From Deltaproteobacteria bacterium (GTDB lineage: Bacteria > Desulfobacterota > Binatia > UTPRO1), in the NCBI GenBank assembly GCA_020852955.1, contig JADYZW010000065.1:37850-101849 (forward strand): a stretch of 64,000 nt of DNA, in the 5' to 3' direction. Both the position numbers and the translations under genes were made by a program. Below, piece by piece: positions 15,938 through 24,223 of this stretch (positions are counted from its first letter, which is position 1; every line of letters starts with the position of its first letter). The notes under the pieces are model-generated. The model was not told the origin of the DNA, made no database searches, and worked only from the letters and a program-made list of their open reading frames with translations.

Positions 15938-18358
15938 TTACTTCAGAGCGTGCACGATCTCTTCTTCGTGCGCGGCCCAGTCCTTGTCGTAGACCGTCCA
16001 CTCGCCTTCCTCGAGCTCGAGCTCGCGCACGAGCTTCAGTCCCCGCGAGAGGATGAACCACAGCATCGGGAGGAGGCCGCCGAAGAGGAAGATTACCCCG
16101 CCGATCGTCCGCAGCCAGGTGAGGATCACCCACACCGGGCCGGTGACGAACTCGTTCGTGCGGGCGTACCAGAAGCCGTGCGTGACGACGGCGGCCATCT
16201 GATAGAGCCCTACGGGGAAGAGATCGAGCGTCATCATCAGCACGAGGCCGATCTGGAAGGACCAGAAGCTCGTCTTGATGAGTTTCTCGTTCCAGGAAGC
16301 GCGCGGGAAGAGGTGCTGGCAGCAGAACAGCACGCCCGCGAGCGCGATGTTGCCCTTCACGCCGAACATGGCGGCGTGCGCATGGTTCCCGGTCACGTAC
16401 GTGCCGTGCTCGAAGTAGTTGACGATCGGCAGGTTGATGAGGGAGCCGAATACGCCCGCGCCGACGATGTTCCAGAAGTTACAGGCCAGCACGAAGAGCC
16501 AGACGCCCTCCATCACGAAGGTCTGCCTGCCGGCCGCCTGGTGCTCGGCGGCGCGGAGCTTCTCGTTGCGCATGCGCCACGCGTCGAGCGTCATCAGCAA
16601 GAGCGGCAGCACCTGCATCGTCGAAAAGACGCTCCCGAGCGCAATGATCCCGGTCGGCTTCGCGATCCAGTAGAAGTTGTGCGAGATGCCGACCACCGCC
16701 GTCACGACGAACATCATCACGGCGAGGAAGATCACCCGCTCCGCCATGGCGCGGTTCATCAGGCCCATCTGCACGAGCAGGTAGGCGACGATGCAGGTCG
16801 TGAAGACCTCGAACGTCACCTCCACCCACATGTGGACGGTCATCCAGCGCCAGTAATCGGTGATGGCGAAGTTCTGATACGGCGTCGCGCCGAGCCCGAA
16901 GAAGAGGAACAGCACCATGATGCCGCTGCCGTAGAAGAGCCAGGCCGGCACCGACCACATGTTCGCCTTGGTGATCCACGGTCGGACGCCGCGGAAGATG
17001 ATGCCGATCCACAGCACGAAGGCGCCGAGCATCATGATGTGCCAGAGCCGGCCGAGCTCCATGAACTCCCAGCCCTGACTGCCGAGCCAGTAGGCGGCCG
17101 AGTCGGTCAGGTACCCCATGTGGCCGAAGTAGATGCCGAAGAGGACGCCCGCGCCGACCGTCACGGAGAGCGCGAACAGCAGGTTGATCAGGAACCGCTG
17201 GCCCTTCGGCACGCGAGAGAGGCGCGGCAGGAAGAAGATGGTGTAGCCGACCCAGCACATGAAGAACCAGTAGATCTGGAGGATCGTGTGCCATGCGCGC
17301 ACGACGGTGAAGGGGAGCGAGAGGCCGAGTACTTTCACGATCGCCTCGCCGGGTCCGCCGCTCACGAAGTCCTCCGCGCTCAGGATGCCGGCAAGCACCT
17401 GCACGAGGAACAGGATCAAGGCGAACGCGAAGAACTTGTACGTGGCGCGCTGCGTGGGACGCACGAACTCGTAGCCGCGCTCGAGCTCGTATGTCGTGAG
17501 GGTACCGCCCTTGGCGCCGTTGAACGGATCGCCGGGGAGATCCTTCATCTGGCCGTAGACGTAGAGCACCAGCATCGCTCCCGCGAAGAGCACGAGGATC
17601 GAGAGGAAGCTCCACACCACGGCCGGCGTGGTGGGGAAGTTCCCGGCGTCGGGATCGTAGGGCCAGTTGTGCGTGTAGCTGTAGGTCTCGCCGGGGCGCT
17701 TCGCTCCGGAGACCCAGCCGCCCCAGAAGAAGAACGCGGTGAGGGCGCGCAACTCGTTCGGGTCGGTGATGTAGTTCGCCAACCGGAATCTCGCCGGGTA
17801 CGTCGGGTCCGTGAACACCCGCGTGTAGTGCGCCTGGAGATCCTGGTACGCCTGGATCTGGGCGTCGTTGATGCGGATGACGCCCGCCGCCTCGTCGTAG
17901 CCGTTGTGCTTGATCTCGCGCTGCACGCGCACGGTGATCGCGTCACGATCGGCTTGGGCCGCCTCGGGCGACGGCTGGTTCTTCGCCGATTCGGCCTCGT
18001 AGAAGGACCGCATGGAAACGACGGTCCGGTGCAGGGCCTCGGCGGTGAAGTCCGGTCCCCGTTCCGCGCCGTCGCCCCAGAACGAGCCCCACGACATCAG
18101 GCCGCGGAGATGGAAGAGCTCCTGTCCGCGCGCGAGGTCCGCGAGCGGGATCACCTCCTTGCCGGTGGTGGCGGACACGAACGGAACGCGCGGCGGTGCG
18201 CTGCCGTACGTCCACGTTCCGAGGGCGACCAACCCGAGCACGCTGACCGATGTGACGATCGCGAATTGGGTCAGCCAGTTCGGCTTGGCGAGCAGCCACT
18301 TGCCGAGGTTCTGCCGTGTCCGGGAGTTCCAGGTTCGTGTTCTCACGTTGGCGTTCAT
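15938..18358 (-). CDS. nod: qNOR-family protein with NO dismutase (NOD) active-site signature
   Basis: An 806-residue inner-membrane haem protein of the quinol-dependent nitric oxide reductase superfamily: an N-terminal periplasmic domain (residues 55-240) and about 13 further membrane helices. Expected haem ligands H659/H661 (GNHAHAAMFG) are present. At the non-haem iron site, H509 and E513 (HMWVE) and H560 are kept, but the next ligand His is Asn561 (ISHNFYW) and the conserved Glu is Gln582 (FSTMQVLPL). Relative to Geobacillus qNOR numbering (H508, E512, H559, H560, E581) all are offset by one. The second-His-to-Asn change is the reported hallmark of NO dismutases, which turn 2 NO into N2 and O2. 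The quinol-site position equivalent to D746 appears to be Thr747. ATG 18358 has GAGGAGG upstream. Ordinary qNOR cannot be excluded without an alignment. Confidence 0.8.
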   Translation of the reverse strand: MNANVRTRTWNSRTRQNLGKWLLAKPNWLTQFAIVTSVSVLGLVALGTWTYGSAPPRVPFVSATTGKEVIPLADLARGQELFHLRGLMSWGSFWGDGAERGPDFTAEALHRTVVSMRSFYEAESAKNQPSPEAAQADRDAITVRVQREIKHNGYDEAAGVIRINDAQIQAYQDLQAHYTRVFTDPTYPARFRLANYITDPNELRALTAFFFWGGWVSGAKRPGETYSYTHNWPYDPDAGNFPTTPAVVWSFLSILVLFAGAMLVLYVYGQMKDLPGDPFNGAKGGTLTTYELERGYEFVRPTQRATYKFFAFALILFLVQVLAGILSAEDFVSGGPGEAIVKVLGLSLPFTVVRAWHTILQIYWFFMCWVGYTIFFLPRLSRVPKGQRFLINLLFALSVTVGAGVLFGIYFGHMGYLTDSAAYWLGSQGWEFMELGRLWHIMMLGAFVLWIGIIFRGVRPWITKANMWSVPAWLFYGSGIMVLFLFFGLGATPYQNFAITDYWRWMTVHMWVEVTFEVFTTCIVAYLLVQMGLMNRAMAERVIFLAVMMFVVTAVVGISHNFYWIAKPTGIIALGSVFSTMQVLPLLLMTLDAWRMRNEKLRAAEHQAAGRQTFVMEGVWLFVLACNFWNIVGAGVFGSLINLPIVNYFEHGTYVTGNHAHAAMFGVKGNIALAGVLFCCQHLFPRASWNEKLIKTSFWSFQIGLVLMMTLDLFPVGLYQMAAVVTHGFWYARTNEFVTGPVWVILTWLRTIGGVIFLFGGLLPMLWFILSRGLKLVRELELEEGEWTVYDKDWAAHEEEIVHALK

Positions 18359-18396
18359 GTGACGATCCTCCTCACGCGTGGGTCACGTGCCGGGGC

Positions 18397-18849
18397 CTAC
18401 GGCGCGAACGCCGTAGGCACGTCGGCGGCGCCGTTGAAGAAGCGCTGCAGGCTTTGGTTGTACCGATAGAACGCGTCCACCTCGAGTTGATCGGGGCCGG
18501 TGACGCGCATCGGCTCATCGGGAAACGTCAGGTAGTTGAGCGTGTGGGTGAGGTCGGGTCCGGCGTTGGCGCGGGTGTTCTCGATCATCTCGCGCCAGGT
18601 ATCGAGCGACGCCTCGAGCACGAAGTGCTCGGGGGCGGCCTCCGCCACGCTCGCGAGCTTGCGCACCGAGCGGGCCTTGAAGCCCTCGAAGCCGACCTCG
18701 TAGAGCTCCGTGCCCGTGGGCGCTTCGACCTGCACCACCATCGTGCACTCGAGGGGACCGAGCTCTCGATACCCCGCTTCGTCCTGGTCCATACGCTGCG
18801 CGAGCGCCTGGAACCACTGCGTCGAGGGAAAAAGCGTCGTGTTTGCCAT
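18397..18849 (-). CDS. SCP2-like sterol/lipid-binding protein
   Basis: A 150-residue soluble protein. FPSTQWFQALAQRM at the N-terminus, ECTMVVQVE and YEVGFEGFKA match the single-domain SCP2-like sterol-carrier fold seen in bacteria, which holds hydrophobic ligands in a cavity (family knowledge). Strong ribosome binding site GGAGGAG before ATG 18849. It starts 14 bp after the diiron protein gene ends and finishes 38 bp before the NOD-like gene starts, so it sits between an oxygenase candidate and an O2-producing candidate. It could present a hydrophobic substrate to the diiron enzyme (inference). Confidence 0.7.
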   Translation of the reverse strand: MANTTLFPSTQWFQALAQRMDQDEAGYRELGPLECTMVVQVEAPTGTELYEVGFEGFKARSVRKLASVAEAAPEHFVLEASLDTWREMIENTRANAGPDLTHTLNYLTFPDEPMRVTGPDQLEVDAFYRYNQSLQRFFNGAADVPTAFAP

Positions 18850-18863
18850 GGCTGGGTCTCCTC

Positions 18864-19967
18864 CTAGGCGGCGAGATCTTCGTAGGGGATCTCTTTGGGA
18901 ATGGTCAGGCGCGGCTCACGATCGAGGCCCGCGATCTCGAGGCGGCGCAGGTACTCTTTGACCTGCTTCGCGTAGATGAACGCCATGCGCTGGGCGCCGA
19001 GCTCGATGTTCGCGAGCCCGCCGCCGGCGAGGATGGCACGCGGCTCGGACGTCTGCGGCTCGAGCGTCAGCGTGAAGATCGCCTGCTCGCCGAGATCGAG
19101 GATCTTGTGCACCTGCTCGGCGCGGTCGGGATTCCGCTCGAGGAAGTACTTCAGATGCTTCACGCCGTACGCGACGTGGCGCGCCTCGTCCTGCATGCAG
19201 AGGCGGAAGATCGCCTTCTCCACCTCGGTCGGGGCCAGGAACTCGCCCTGGCGGAAGAGCGTGAGGACGAAGCCCTCGCCGAAGATGTGCATGAGGGCGC
19301 TCGCGGTGGTGTAGTCGGGCGCCTCGAGGATGGTCGCGAGGAGTTCCTCCTGGCCGGGCGACGCCATCATGAGGCCGCCGCCGTTGGCGAGCGCGCGCTT
19401 GCGGAAGACGTCGAGGTGGCGCGCCTCGTCGAAGATCTGGCTCGCGAGGAAGAGCTTCACTTCGTGGAAGTCGTGGTTGATCCGGCAGAGCCACTTGGCG
19501 GGCATGTCGCCCGCAACGAACTCGACCTCGGTCAGGCCCGTGCACATCTGGCAGACCGCGCGCTCGATGTCGTCGGGGAGCTTCTGGAGCTTGTCCCACG
19601 GGACGTCGGTGATCGAGTTCCACTGCCGCACGACGGCCTCGTCGTAGAGGAGCCCGGCGTTCTCCGCCCAGACCTCGGACATCTCGTTCATGGTGTACAT
19701 CGGGAGGGACCGGGTACCGGGAGGCACTTCGCAGCCGCGCGGCGCCATGCTGCCGTGCGTCGAGCCGTGCTCAGGCACCTGTCCGTAGTAGCCCGTCTCG
19801 ATGTCGCGCATGCGGAGCCCCGTGGGGCCCGGGGTGACCTGGTGTCCCCATCCCGCGGAATTGGCGTGCATCCACTTCAGATCGAAGTTGCCCTTCGCCA
19901 TGTCCCGCATGCGGTCGAGTCCGACTTCGACCGCGGGGGTGTATTTGCCTGGTGGGTACTTGCTCAT
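18864..19967 (-). CDS. Ferritin-like diiron protein (EARH motifs), oxygenase candidate
   Basis: A 367-residue helical protein. Diiron ligands: E147 or E149 (LTEVEFVAG), E181/H184 (DEARHLDVF), E231 (FGEGFVL) and E261/H264 (DEARHVAYG). QWNSITDVPW is shared with the paralogue at 10335-11300. Relatives are R2/AurF-like O2-activating enzymes (family knowledge). Start ATG 19967 is preceded by AACAGGAGG; the longer frame to 20099 would run through the TGAC box and is rejected. It is the first gene of a tight operon with the SCP2-like protein, the NOD-like protein and a lipoprotein, so local O2 supply is possible (inference). Substrate unknown. Confidence 0.8.
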   Translation of the reverse strand: MSKYPPGKYTPAVEVGLDRMRDMAKGNFDLKWMHANSAGWGHQVTPGPTGLRMRDIETGYYGQVPEHGSTHGSMAPRGCEVPPGTRSLPMYTMNEMSEVWAENAGLLYDEAVVRQWNSITDVPWDKLQKLPDDIERAVCQMCTGLTEVEFVAGDMPAKWLCRINHDFHEVKLFLASQIFDEARHLDVFRKRALANGGGLMMASPGQEELLATILEAPDYTTASALMHIFGEGFVLTLFRQGEFLAPTEVEKAIFRLCMQDEARHVAYGVKHLKYFLERNPDRAEQVHKILDLGEQAIFTLTLEPQTSEPRAILAGGGLANIELGAQRMAFIYAKQVKEYLRRLEIAGLDREPRLTIPKEIPYEDLAA

Positions 19968-20093
19968 CGTGGCCTCCTGTTGGGGTGTGCGTTGCCCGTC
20001 GTCGCGGCGCGCCGCCGCCACGACGGAAGCTCCTCGTGAATCAACGTACAGCTCATGGTGCGACCTTCCTACCGGTTGGACGGCTAGAATGGA

Positions 20094-20105
20094 TGACATC
20101 GGTCA
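20094..20105. promoter_or_regulatory. TGAC-N4-GTCA palindromic box (site 3)
   Basis: TGACATCGGTCA lies 127 bp upstream of the diiron-SCP2-nod operon start (minus strand) and overlaps the stop codon of the enoyl-CoA hydratase. About 20 bp further towards the operon lies CTACCGGTTGG, a degenerate relative of the CTACCGATCGGTAG palindrome at 24187. Confidence 0.55.
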
Positions 20106-20867
20106 TGACTCGACATGATCGTTCGTGCGCTTCAGGAGCGTGCGCGCGGTCGTCGGTGCGTCGGCGTCGATCCACGTCGCTGCGAGGGGGTCGCCGCCGC
20201 GCGCGTTCGCCGCGATCTCGGCCAGCGCCGGCCCGCGTAGCTGCTGCTTGATTCGGGCGTAGGCTCCGCGCGGCAGGGTCGCGAGGTCGGCCGCGACCGC
20301 GAGCGCACGCGACAGGACGTCGCCCGGCGCCCGCGTCTCGTCGATGAGGCCGAGCGCCTCGGCCGCGCCGGCATCGATCCGGCGGCCGAGGAGTGCGAGC
20401 GTCCGCGCCGCTGCCGGCGTGAGTTCCGCCCGCACGACCGCCATGGCGGCGGCGGGGAACGGGATGCCGACGCGCACCTCGGTGAGTCCGAAATGCGCGC
20501 CGCGGTCCGGGCCGACGCGATGGTCGCAAGCGAGCGCGAGCACGAGCCCCGCCGCGATGGCGTGGCCGTTCACGGCGGCTACCGTCGGCACCGGGCAGGC
20601 GTACAATCGGGCGAGTACGCGATTCGCGCGATCGAGCATCGCGCGTTGCTCGGCGGCGTCGTAGCGGGGCACGACCTTCAGGTTCAGGCCGGCGGAGAAG
20701 CACCGGCCGGTGCCGGTCAGGATGATCGCTCCGGGCTCCTCGGCGAGCGCCTCGTCGAGCGCGCGTTCGATCGCCGCCGCGACCTCGAGGTCGAACGCGT
20801 TCACCGGCGGGTGGTCGAAGCGGAGGACGACGATCTCGCCGTGTCGTTGCGTGGCGACGCTCATCAC
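20103..20867 (-). CDS. Enoyl-CoA hydratase/isomerase family protein
   Basis: A 254-residue crotonase-fold protein. The oxyanion-hole segments are present: CFSAGLNLK and AVNGHAIAAGLVLALACDHRVG. The catalytic Glu pair of classical hydratases is only partly evident (FGLTEVRVGIPF), so isomerase, hydratase or hydrolase activity is possible. The start is GTG 20867 (overlapping the GRE stop as GTGA) or the adjacent ATG. It is the third gene of the activase-GRE-hydratase unit, and could process the CoA ester of the product of the radical reaction (inference). Confidence 0.85.
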   Translation of the reverse strand: MMSVATQRHGEIVVLRFDHPPVNAFDLEVAAAIERALDEALAEEPGAIILTGTGRCFSAGLNLKVVPRYDAAEQRAMLDRANRVLARLYACPVPTVAAVNGHAIAAGLVLALACDHRVGPDRGAHFGLTEVRVGIPFPAAAMAVVRAELTPAAARTLALLGRRIDAGAAEALGLIDETRAPGDVLSRALAVAADLATLPRGAYARIKQQLRGPALAEIAANARGGDPLAATWIDADAPTTARTLLKRTNDHVES

Positions 20868-23290
20868 GCCGGCCCCGTTCCGGACGACGCGCCCATGCCG
20901 CCGCCGACGCCGTGTTCGGTGCGCCGGATGATCTCATCCTGCATCTCGGGCGTGAGGTCTCCGAAGTAGGCGCAGTATCCCGAGATCCGGACGAGCAGGT
21001 GCGGATGTTGCTCGGGGTGGGCGCGCGCCTCGCGCAGGACGCCGGCGTCGAGCACGTTCGTCTGGAGCTGCATGCCGCCGCGGCGGAAGTAGGCGCCGAG
21101 CAGGGCGGCGAAGGCGGCGCGGCCGGTGCGCCCGCGAAGCGCGTGAGGATCGAAGCGCGCGTTCAGGTTGGCGCCGTTCCGGACGCTCTCGAAGTCGATC
21201 CGGTTCACGGAGTTGAAGAGCGCCGTCGGCCCCGCGCGGTCCATGCCGTCGGCGGGAGCGATGCCCGACGCGAAGGGCGCGCCGCGCCGGCGGCCGTTTG
21301 CCGAAGCGCCTGTGCGGCTGCCGAAGTACTGATGGGTCGTCATCGAGTAGAGCCCGGTGGTGTAGGGGCCGCCGCGCGTGTTGGCGTGCGCGCCGAGCGT
21401 GCGGGTGAACACCTCGACGACATAGGCGGTCCACGCGTCGGCCTCGGGTTGGTCGTTGCCGAACTTGTCGAGCCCGCGGAGGTACGCGCCCAGGTCGGCA
21501 TCGGGGAGGTCGCGCTTCAGCTGATCGACCAGCGCGGGTAGCTCGATCCGCTGCTCCGCGAAGACGGCGCGCGCGATCGCGTAGAGGCTGTCGCCGGTGT
21601 CGCTGGCGCCGACGCCCTGGACCCCCGACCCGTTGTAGACGGCGCCGCCGGCGGTCGAGCACGTGCCGCGCTCGACGCACCCTGCGAGCAGCATGCTGGT
21701 GAGGGGGGTCGGATGGAACTTCCGGTGTGCGCGCTCGACGGCCTGCAGATCCCGCACCAGGCGTTCGACCTGAAAGGAGAGCTGCGTCTCGAACGCCGCG
21801 CGCACGTCGTCCATGGTGCGTAGCCGCGAAGGATGCGGCGTGCGGGCCCCGCTGCGCCGGCGCGTTCCGAAGCGCCGGCCCTCGTTGAGCGCCAGCTCGA
21901 GGACGATCGGAAGATTGAACAGCGACGCGTCGGTCGAGCCGAAGGTTCGACCCGGCGCGACCGGCTCGACGCACCCGCAGACGGCGTAGTCCTGCGCGTC
22001 GTCGGCGGTGTATCCGTTCGCGCGTAGCGCCGGGACGATCACGGCGTCGTTGTAGAGCGCCGGAGCGTTGGCGCCGCCGCAGAGCACCTCCGCTACGCGC
22101 TCGACGTAGGGATGCGGCGCCCCCGCGTGCAGGCGGGCGTGGAAGTTCGGCTGTCGCATGCGGAGCTCGTCGGCGATCTCGAGGATGATGTAGGTGAGCT
22201 CGTTGGTCGCATCGCGCCCGGCCCGATCGGTGCCACCGATCGTGACGGCCTGGCCGCTCATGAGGCCGCCGTGCATCCGCGTCGCGGTGTCGGAGAACAC
22301 CGGGACGACCTCGCAGAGCTTGATCGAGAAGGCGGCCAGCCATTCCTTGGCGCTCTCGCGATCGAGCACGCCGCGCGCGCAGTCGCGCAGGTAGTAGGGC
22401 AGCAACAGCTGATCGAGGCGCCCCGGGCTGATGCCGTTGTCGAGGCTCTCGAGATTGACGGCGATCTGGGCGAACGTGATCGACTGCACCGCCTCCGCGA
22501 ACGAGCGTGCGCCGAAGCGCGGCACGCGGCGGCAGGTCGCAGCGACCAGGGCGAGCTCGGCGCGCCGCGCCGGGTCGCTCTCGCGCGCGGCGAGGCGTTC
22601 CGCGGCATCCGCGTAGCGTTCGCCGAAGCGGGCGAGGGCGTCGGCGACGATGCCGACGCCCTCGAGGAAGGCCCATTCCTCGGAGGCGGTTCCATGGCGC
22701 CGCTGCACCGCGCGGGCCTCCTTCGCGATGCCGCTGGTGCCGATGGCGATCAGATTCGCGTAGTCGGGCACGATGTGGGCGATACCGGCGAGCTCGTTCA
22801 AGATGTAGTGCCGCGGCGCGAGCTGCTCGCGCAGGAAGGTCGCCTTGCTCCACGGCGAGCGGTAGACGCGAAACCCCAGCATGCGCGGCGCCCAGAACGG
22901 CACGATGCGTTGCAGGGCCGCGATCTCGTCGCGCGCCACCGCCAGCGGGTTCACGCGGCGGTGGGGAAACGTCGCGATCTCACGCAGCATCGCTACGCCG
23001 TGTAGCTCGGGATAGATCGCGCCGCCGACGCGCTTCGACGAGAAGTTGCCGACCACGAGCTCGTCGGGGTGGATGCGAACGCGTTTCCTCGCGAGGACGA
23101 GCGCGAGCGCCTCCGCGGCCTGGATCGCCCGCGGCTTCGCCCGGTTGGCGCGATTCGCAAAGTACTCCGTCCAGAGGAGCGCGCGCTCGGGGCAAACGGC
23201 GGGGGCCGCCTGTTGGACGGCGTCCTTCAGGCGCGCGATGCGCGAGGACGGGATGGCGGCGCGGCGGAACTCAGTCGCAGACGACGACAT
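20864..23290 (-). CDS. Glycyl radical enzyme (PFL2-like), substrate unknown
   Basis: An 808-residue glycyl radical enzyme of usual size. The radical Gly is G771 in VRISGYCAYF, followed by QDEIIRRTEH. The thiyl Cys and adjacent Glu lie in CGCVEP (C440, E442), the arrangement of dehydratase/decarboxylase/lyase-type members (glycerol dehydratase, choline lyase, arylacetate decarboxylase groups). Pyruvate formate-lyase carries two adjacent Cys instead. SSKRVGGAIYPELHG near residue 85-98 is the family N-terminal motif. It cannot be assigned to a substrate. The start overlaps the end of its activase by 20 bp. The enzyme must be inactive in O2, which is odd next to a putative O2-producing operon. 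Confidence 0.85.
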   Translation of the reverse strand: MSSSATEFRRAAIPSSRIARLKDAVQQAAPAVCPERALLWTEYFANRANRAKPRAIQAAEALALVLARKRVRIHPDELVVGNFSSKRVGGAIYPELHGVAMLREIATFPHRRVNPLAVARDEIAALQRIVPFWAPRMLGFRVYRSPWSKATFLREQLAPRHYILNELAGIAHIVPDYANLIAIGTSGIAKEARAVQRRHGTASEEWAFLEGVGIVADALARFGERYADAAERLAARESDPARRAELALVAATCRRVPRFGARSFAEAVQSITFAQIAVNLESLDNGISPGRLDQLLLPYYLRDCARGVLDRESAKEWLAAFSIKLCEVVPVFSDTATRMHGGLMSGQAVTIGGTDRAGRDATNELTYIILEIADELRMRQPNFHARLHAGAPHPYVERVAEVLCGGANAPALYNDAVIVPALRANGYTADDAQDYAVCGCVEPVAPGRTFGSTDASLFNLPIVLELALNEGRRFGTRRRSGARTPHPSRLRTMDDVRAAFETQLSFQVERLVRDLQAVERAHRKFHPTPLTSMLLAGCVERGTCSTAGGAVYNGSGVQGVGASDTGDSLYAIARAVFAEQRIELPALVDQLKRDLPDADLGAYLRGLDKFGNDQPEADAWTAYVVEVFTRTLGAHANTRGGPYTTGLYSMTTHQYFGSRTGASANGRRRGAPFASGIAPADGMDRAGPTALFNSVNRIDFESVRNGANLNARFDPHALRGRTGRAAFAALLGAYFRRGGMQLQTNVLDAGVLREARAHPEQHPHLLVRISGYCAYFGDLTPEMQDEIIRRTEHGVGGGMGASSGTGPA

Positions 23291-24176
23291 CGATGCCTTC
23301 CTTTCCGAAGCGGTGCGTGAACGGCGCGAGGGCGGCCGGATCGAGGCGCGGACGGCCGAGGGGCGCCAGGATGGGAGCCAGGCGCGAGAGCTTGGCCTCG
23401 CCGAAGTCGTGATACGGGAGGCAGCGCAGCGTGCGGTGCCCGTGGCGCGCGAGGAAGCGAGCCGTCGCGCGCACGTTCTCGGGGTCGTCGTTCAGCCCCG
23501 GGATCACCGGCATGCGCGGCTCGACGGCGACGCCGCTCTCGGCGAGGCGGGCGAAGTTTTCGAGGATGCGCTCGTTGCCCGCGCCGGTGAGGCGCGCGTG
23601 TGCCGCGCTGTCCATGTGCTTCAGGTCGAACTGGACGAGGTCGATCCAGGGGAGGAGGGAGACGGTCTGGTCCCAGCCGAAGAGGCCGCACGTCTGCAGC
23701 ACGACGTGGATGTGCTCGGCCGCGAGGCGGGGAAGCAACGCGCCGAGATATGCGGCGTGGAGCGTCGGCTCGCCGCCCGACAACGTGACGCCGCCGCCCG
23801 ACTCCTCGAAGTAGTCGCGGTCCTTCACGATCTCGCTGACGAGCGCCCCGACCGCGTAGCGACGGCCGATCAGCCGGAGCGCGTCGTGGTGGCACGCGTC
23901 GGCGCAGCGTCCGCACGCGTCGCAGCTCGTGAAGTCGATCCGTTGCTCGGGCCCCGACAGGATGGCGCCGCGCGGGCAGGCCGCCGCGCAGCGCTGCTCC
24001 CCGGCGCAGCGATCGGGATGGAACGCCATCTCCGGCTCGCGTCGGATCGCTTCGGGATTGTGGCACCACGCGCAACGCAGGAGGCAGCCCTTGAAGAAGA
24101 TCGTCGTCCGGATGCCGGGGCCGTCGTGGAGCGAGAAGCGTTGGACGTCGACGACGGCGGGGATCACCTCGCCCAT
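23271..24176 (-). CDS. Glycyl radical enzyme activating enzyme (radical SAM)
   Basis: About 301 residues. The radical SAM motif KGCLLRCAWCHNPE is present, followed by a ferredoxin-like insert with two cluster motifs (CAGEQRCAAACPRG and CDACGRCADACHHDA), as in activases of dehydratase/decarboxylase-type GREs. GGGVTLSGGEPTLH is the SAM-binding segment. It abstracts H from the partner Gly to form the radical. Start chosen at ATG 24176; a frame starting at 24224 would run over two palindromic operator candidates. First gene of the GRE operon. A shared promoter region upstream contains both palindromes. Confidence 0.88.
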   Translation of the reverse strand: MGEVIPAVVDVQRFSLHDGPGIRTTIFFKGCLLRCAWCHNPEAIRREPEMAFHPDRCAGEQRCAAACPRGAILSGPEQRIDFTSCDACGRCADACHHDALRLIGRRYAVGALVSEIVKDRDYFEESGGGVTLSGGEPTLHAAYLGALLPRLAAEHIHVVLQTCGLFGWDQTVSLLPWIDLVQFDLKHMDSAAHARLTGAGNERILENFARLAESGVAVEPRMPVIPGLNDDPENVRATARFLARHGHRTLRCLPYHDFGEAKLSRLAPILAPLGRPRLDPAALAPFTHRFGKEGIDVVVCD

Positions 24177-24186
24177 CGCCGATAAA

Positions 24187-24200
24187 CTACCGATCGGTAG
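24187..24200. promoter_or_regulatory. Perfect 14-bp palindrome CTACCGATCGGTAG
   Basis: A fully self-complementary sequence 10 bp upstream of the activase ATG, where a repressor would block transcription or translation of the GRE operon. A near copy (ACCGTTCGGTAG) lies upstream of the TetR gene at 36707, at almost the same distance from a TGAC box. That TetR protein is the best candidate binder (inference). Confidence 0.6.
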
Positions 24201-24211
24201 GATGGACGACA

Positions 24212-24223
24212 TGACGGAGGTCA
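24212..24223. promoter_or_regulatory. TGAC-N4-GTCA palindromic box (site 4)
   Basis: TGACGGAGGTCA, 35 bp upstream of the activase start and 11 bp beyond the CTACCGATCGGTAG palindrome. On the coding strand it reads TTGACCTCCGTCAT, which also resembles a -35 element, so operator and promoter may overlap. Confidence 0.55.

Noticed and set aside
15938..18358. Plain annotation as quinol-dependent nitric oxide reductase (norZ)
   Set aside because: Asn561 and Gln582 replace residues needed in qNOR, and the operon has an O2-using candidate; NOD is the better reading, though alignment is needed.
15908..18469. 853-residue plus-strand frame antisense to the NOD-like gene
   Set aside because: Extremely rich in His, Glu, Asp and Arg with no family similarity; it is the GC-driven shadow of the membrane protein on the other strand.
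20864..23290. Calling the GRE an alkylsuccinate or benzylsuccinate synthase
   Set aside because: The CGCVEP motif fits dehydratase/decarboxylase-type GREs; no small Bss/Ass subunits are present; sequence alone does not support the claim.
20864..23290. Calling the GRE pyruvate formate-lyase
   Set aside because: PFL has two adjacent Cys and no GCVEP motif.
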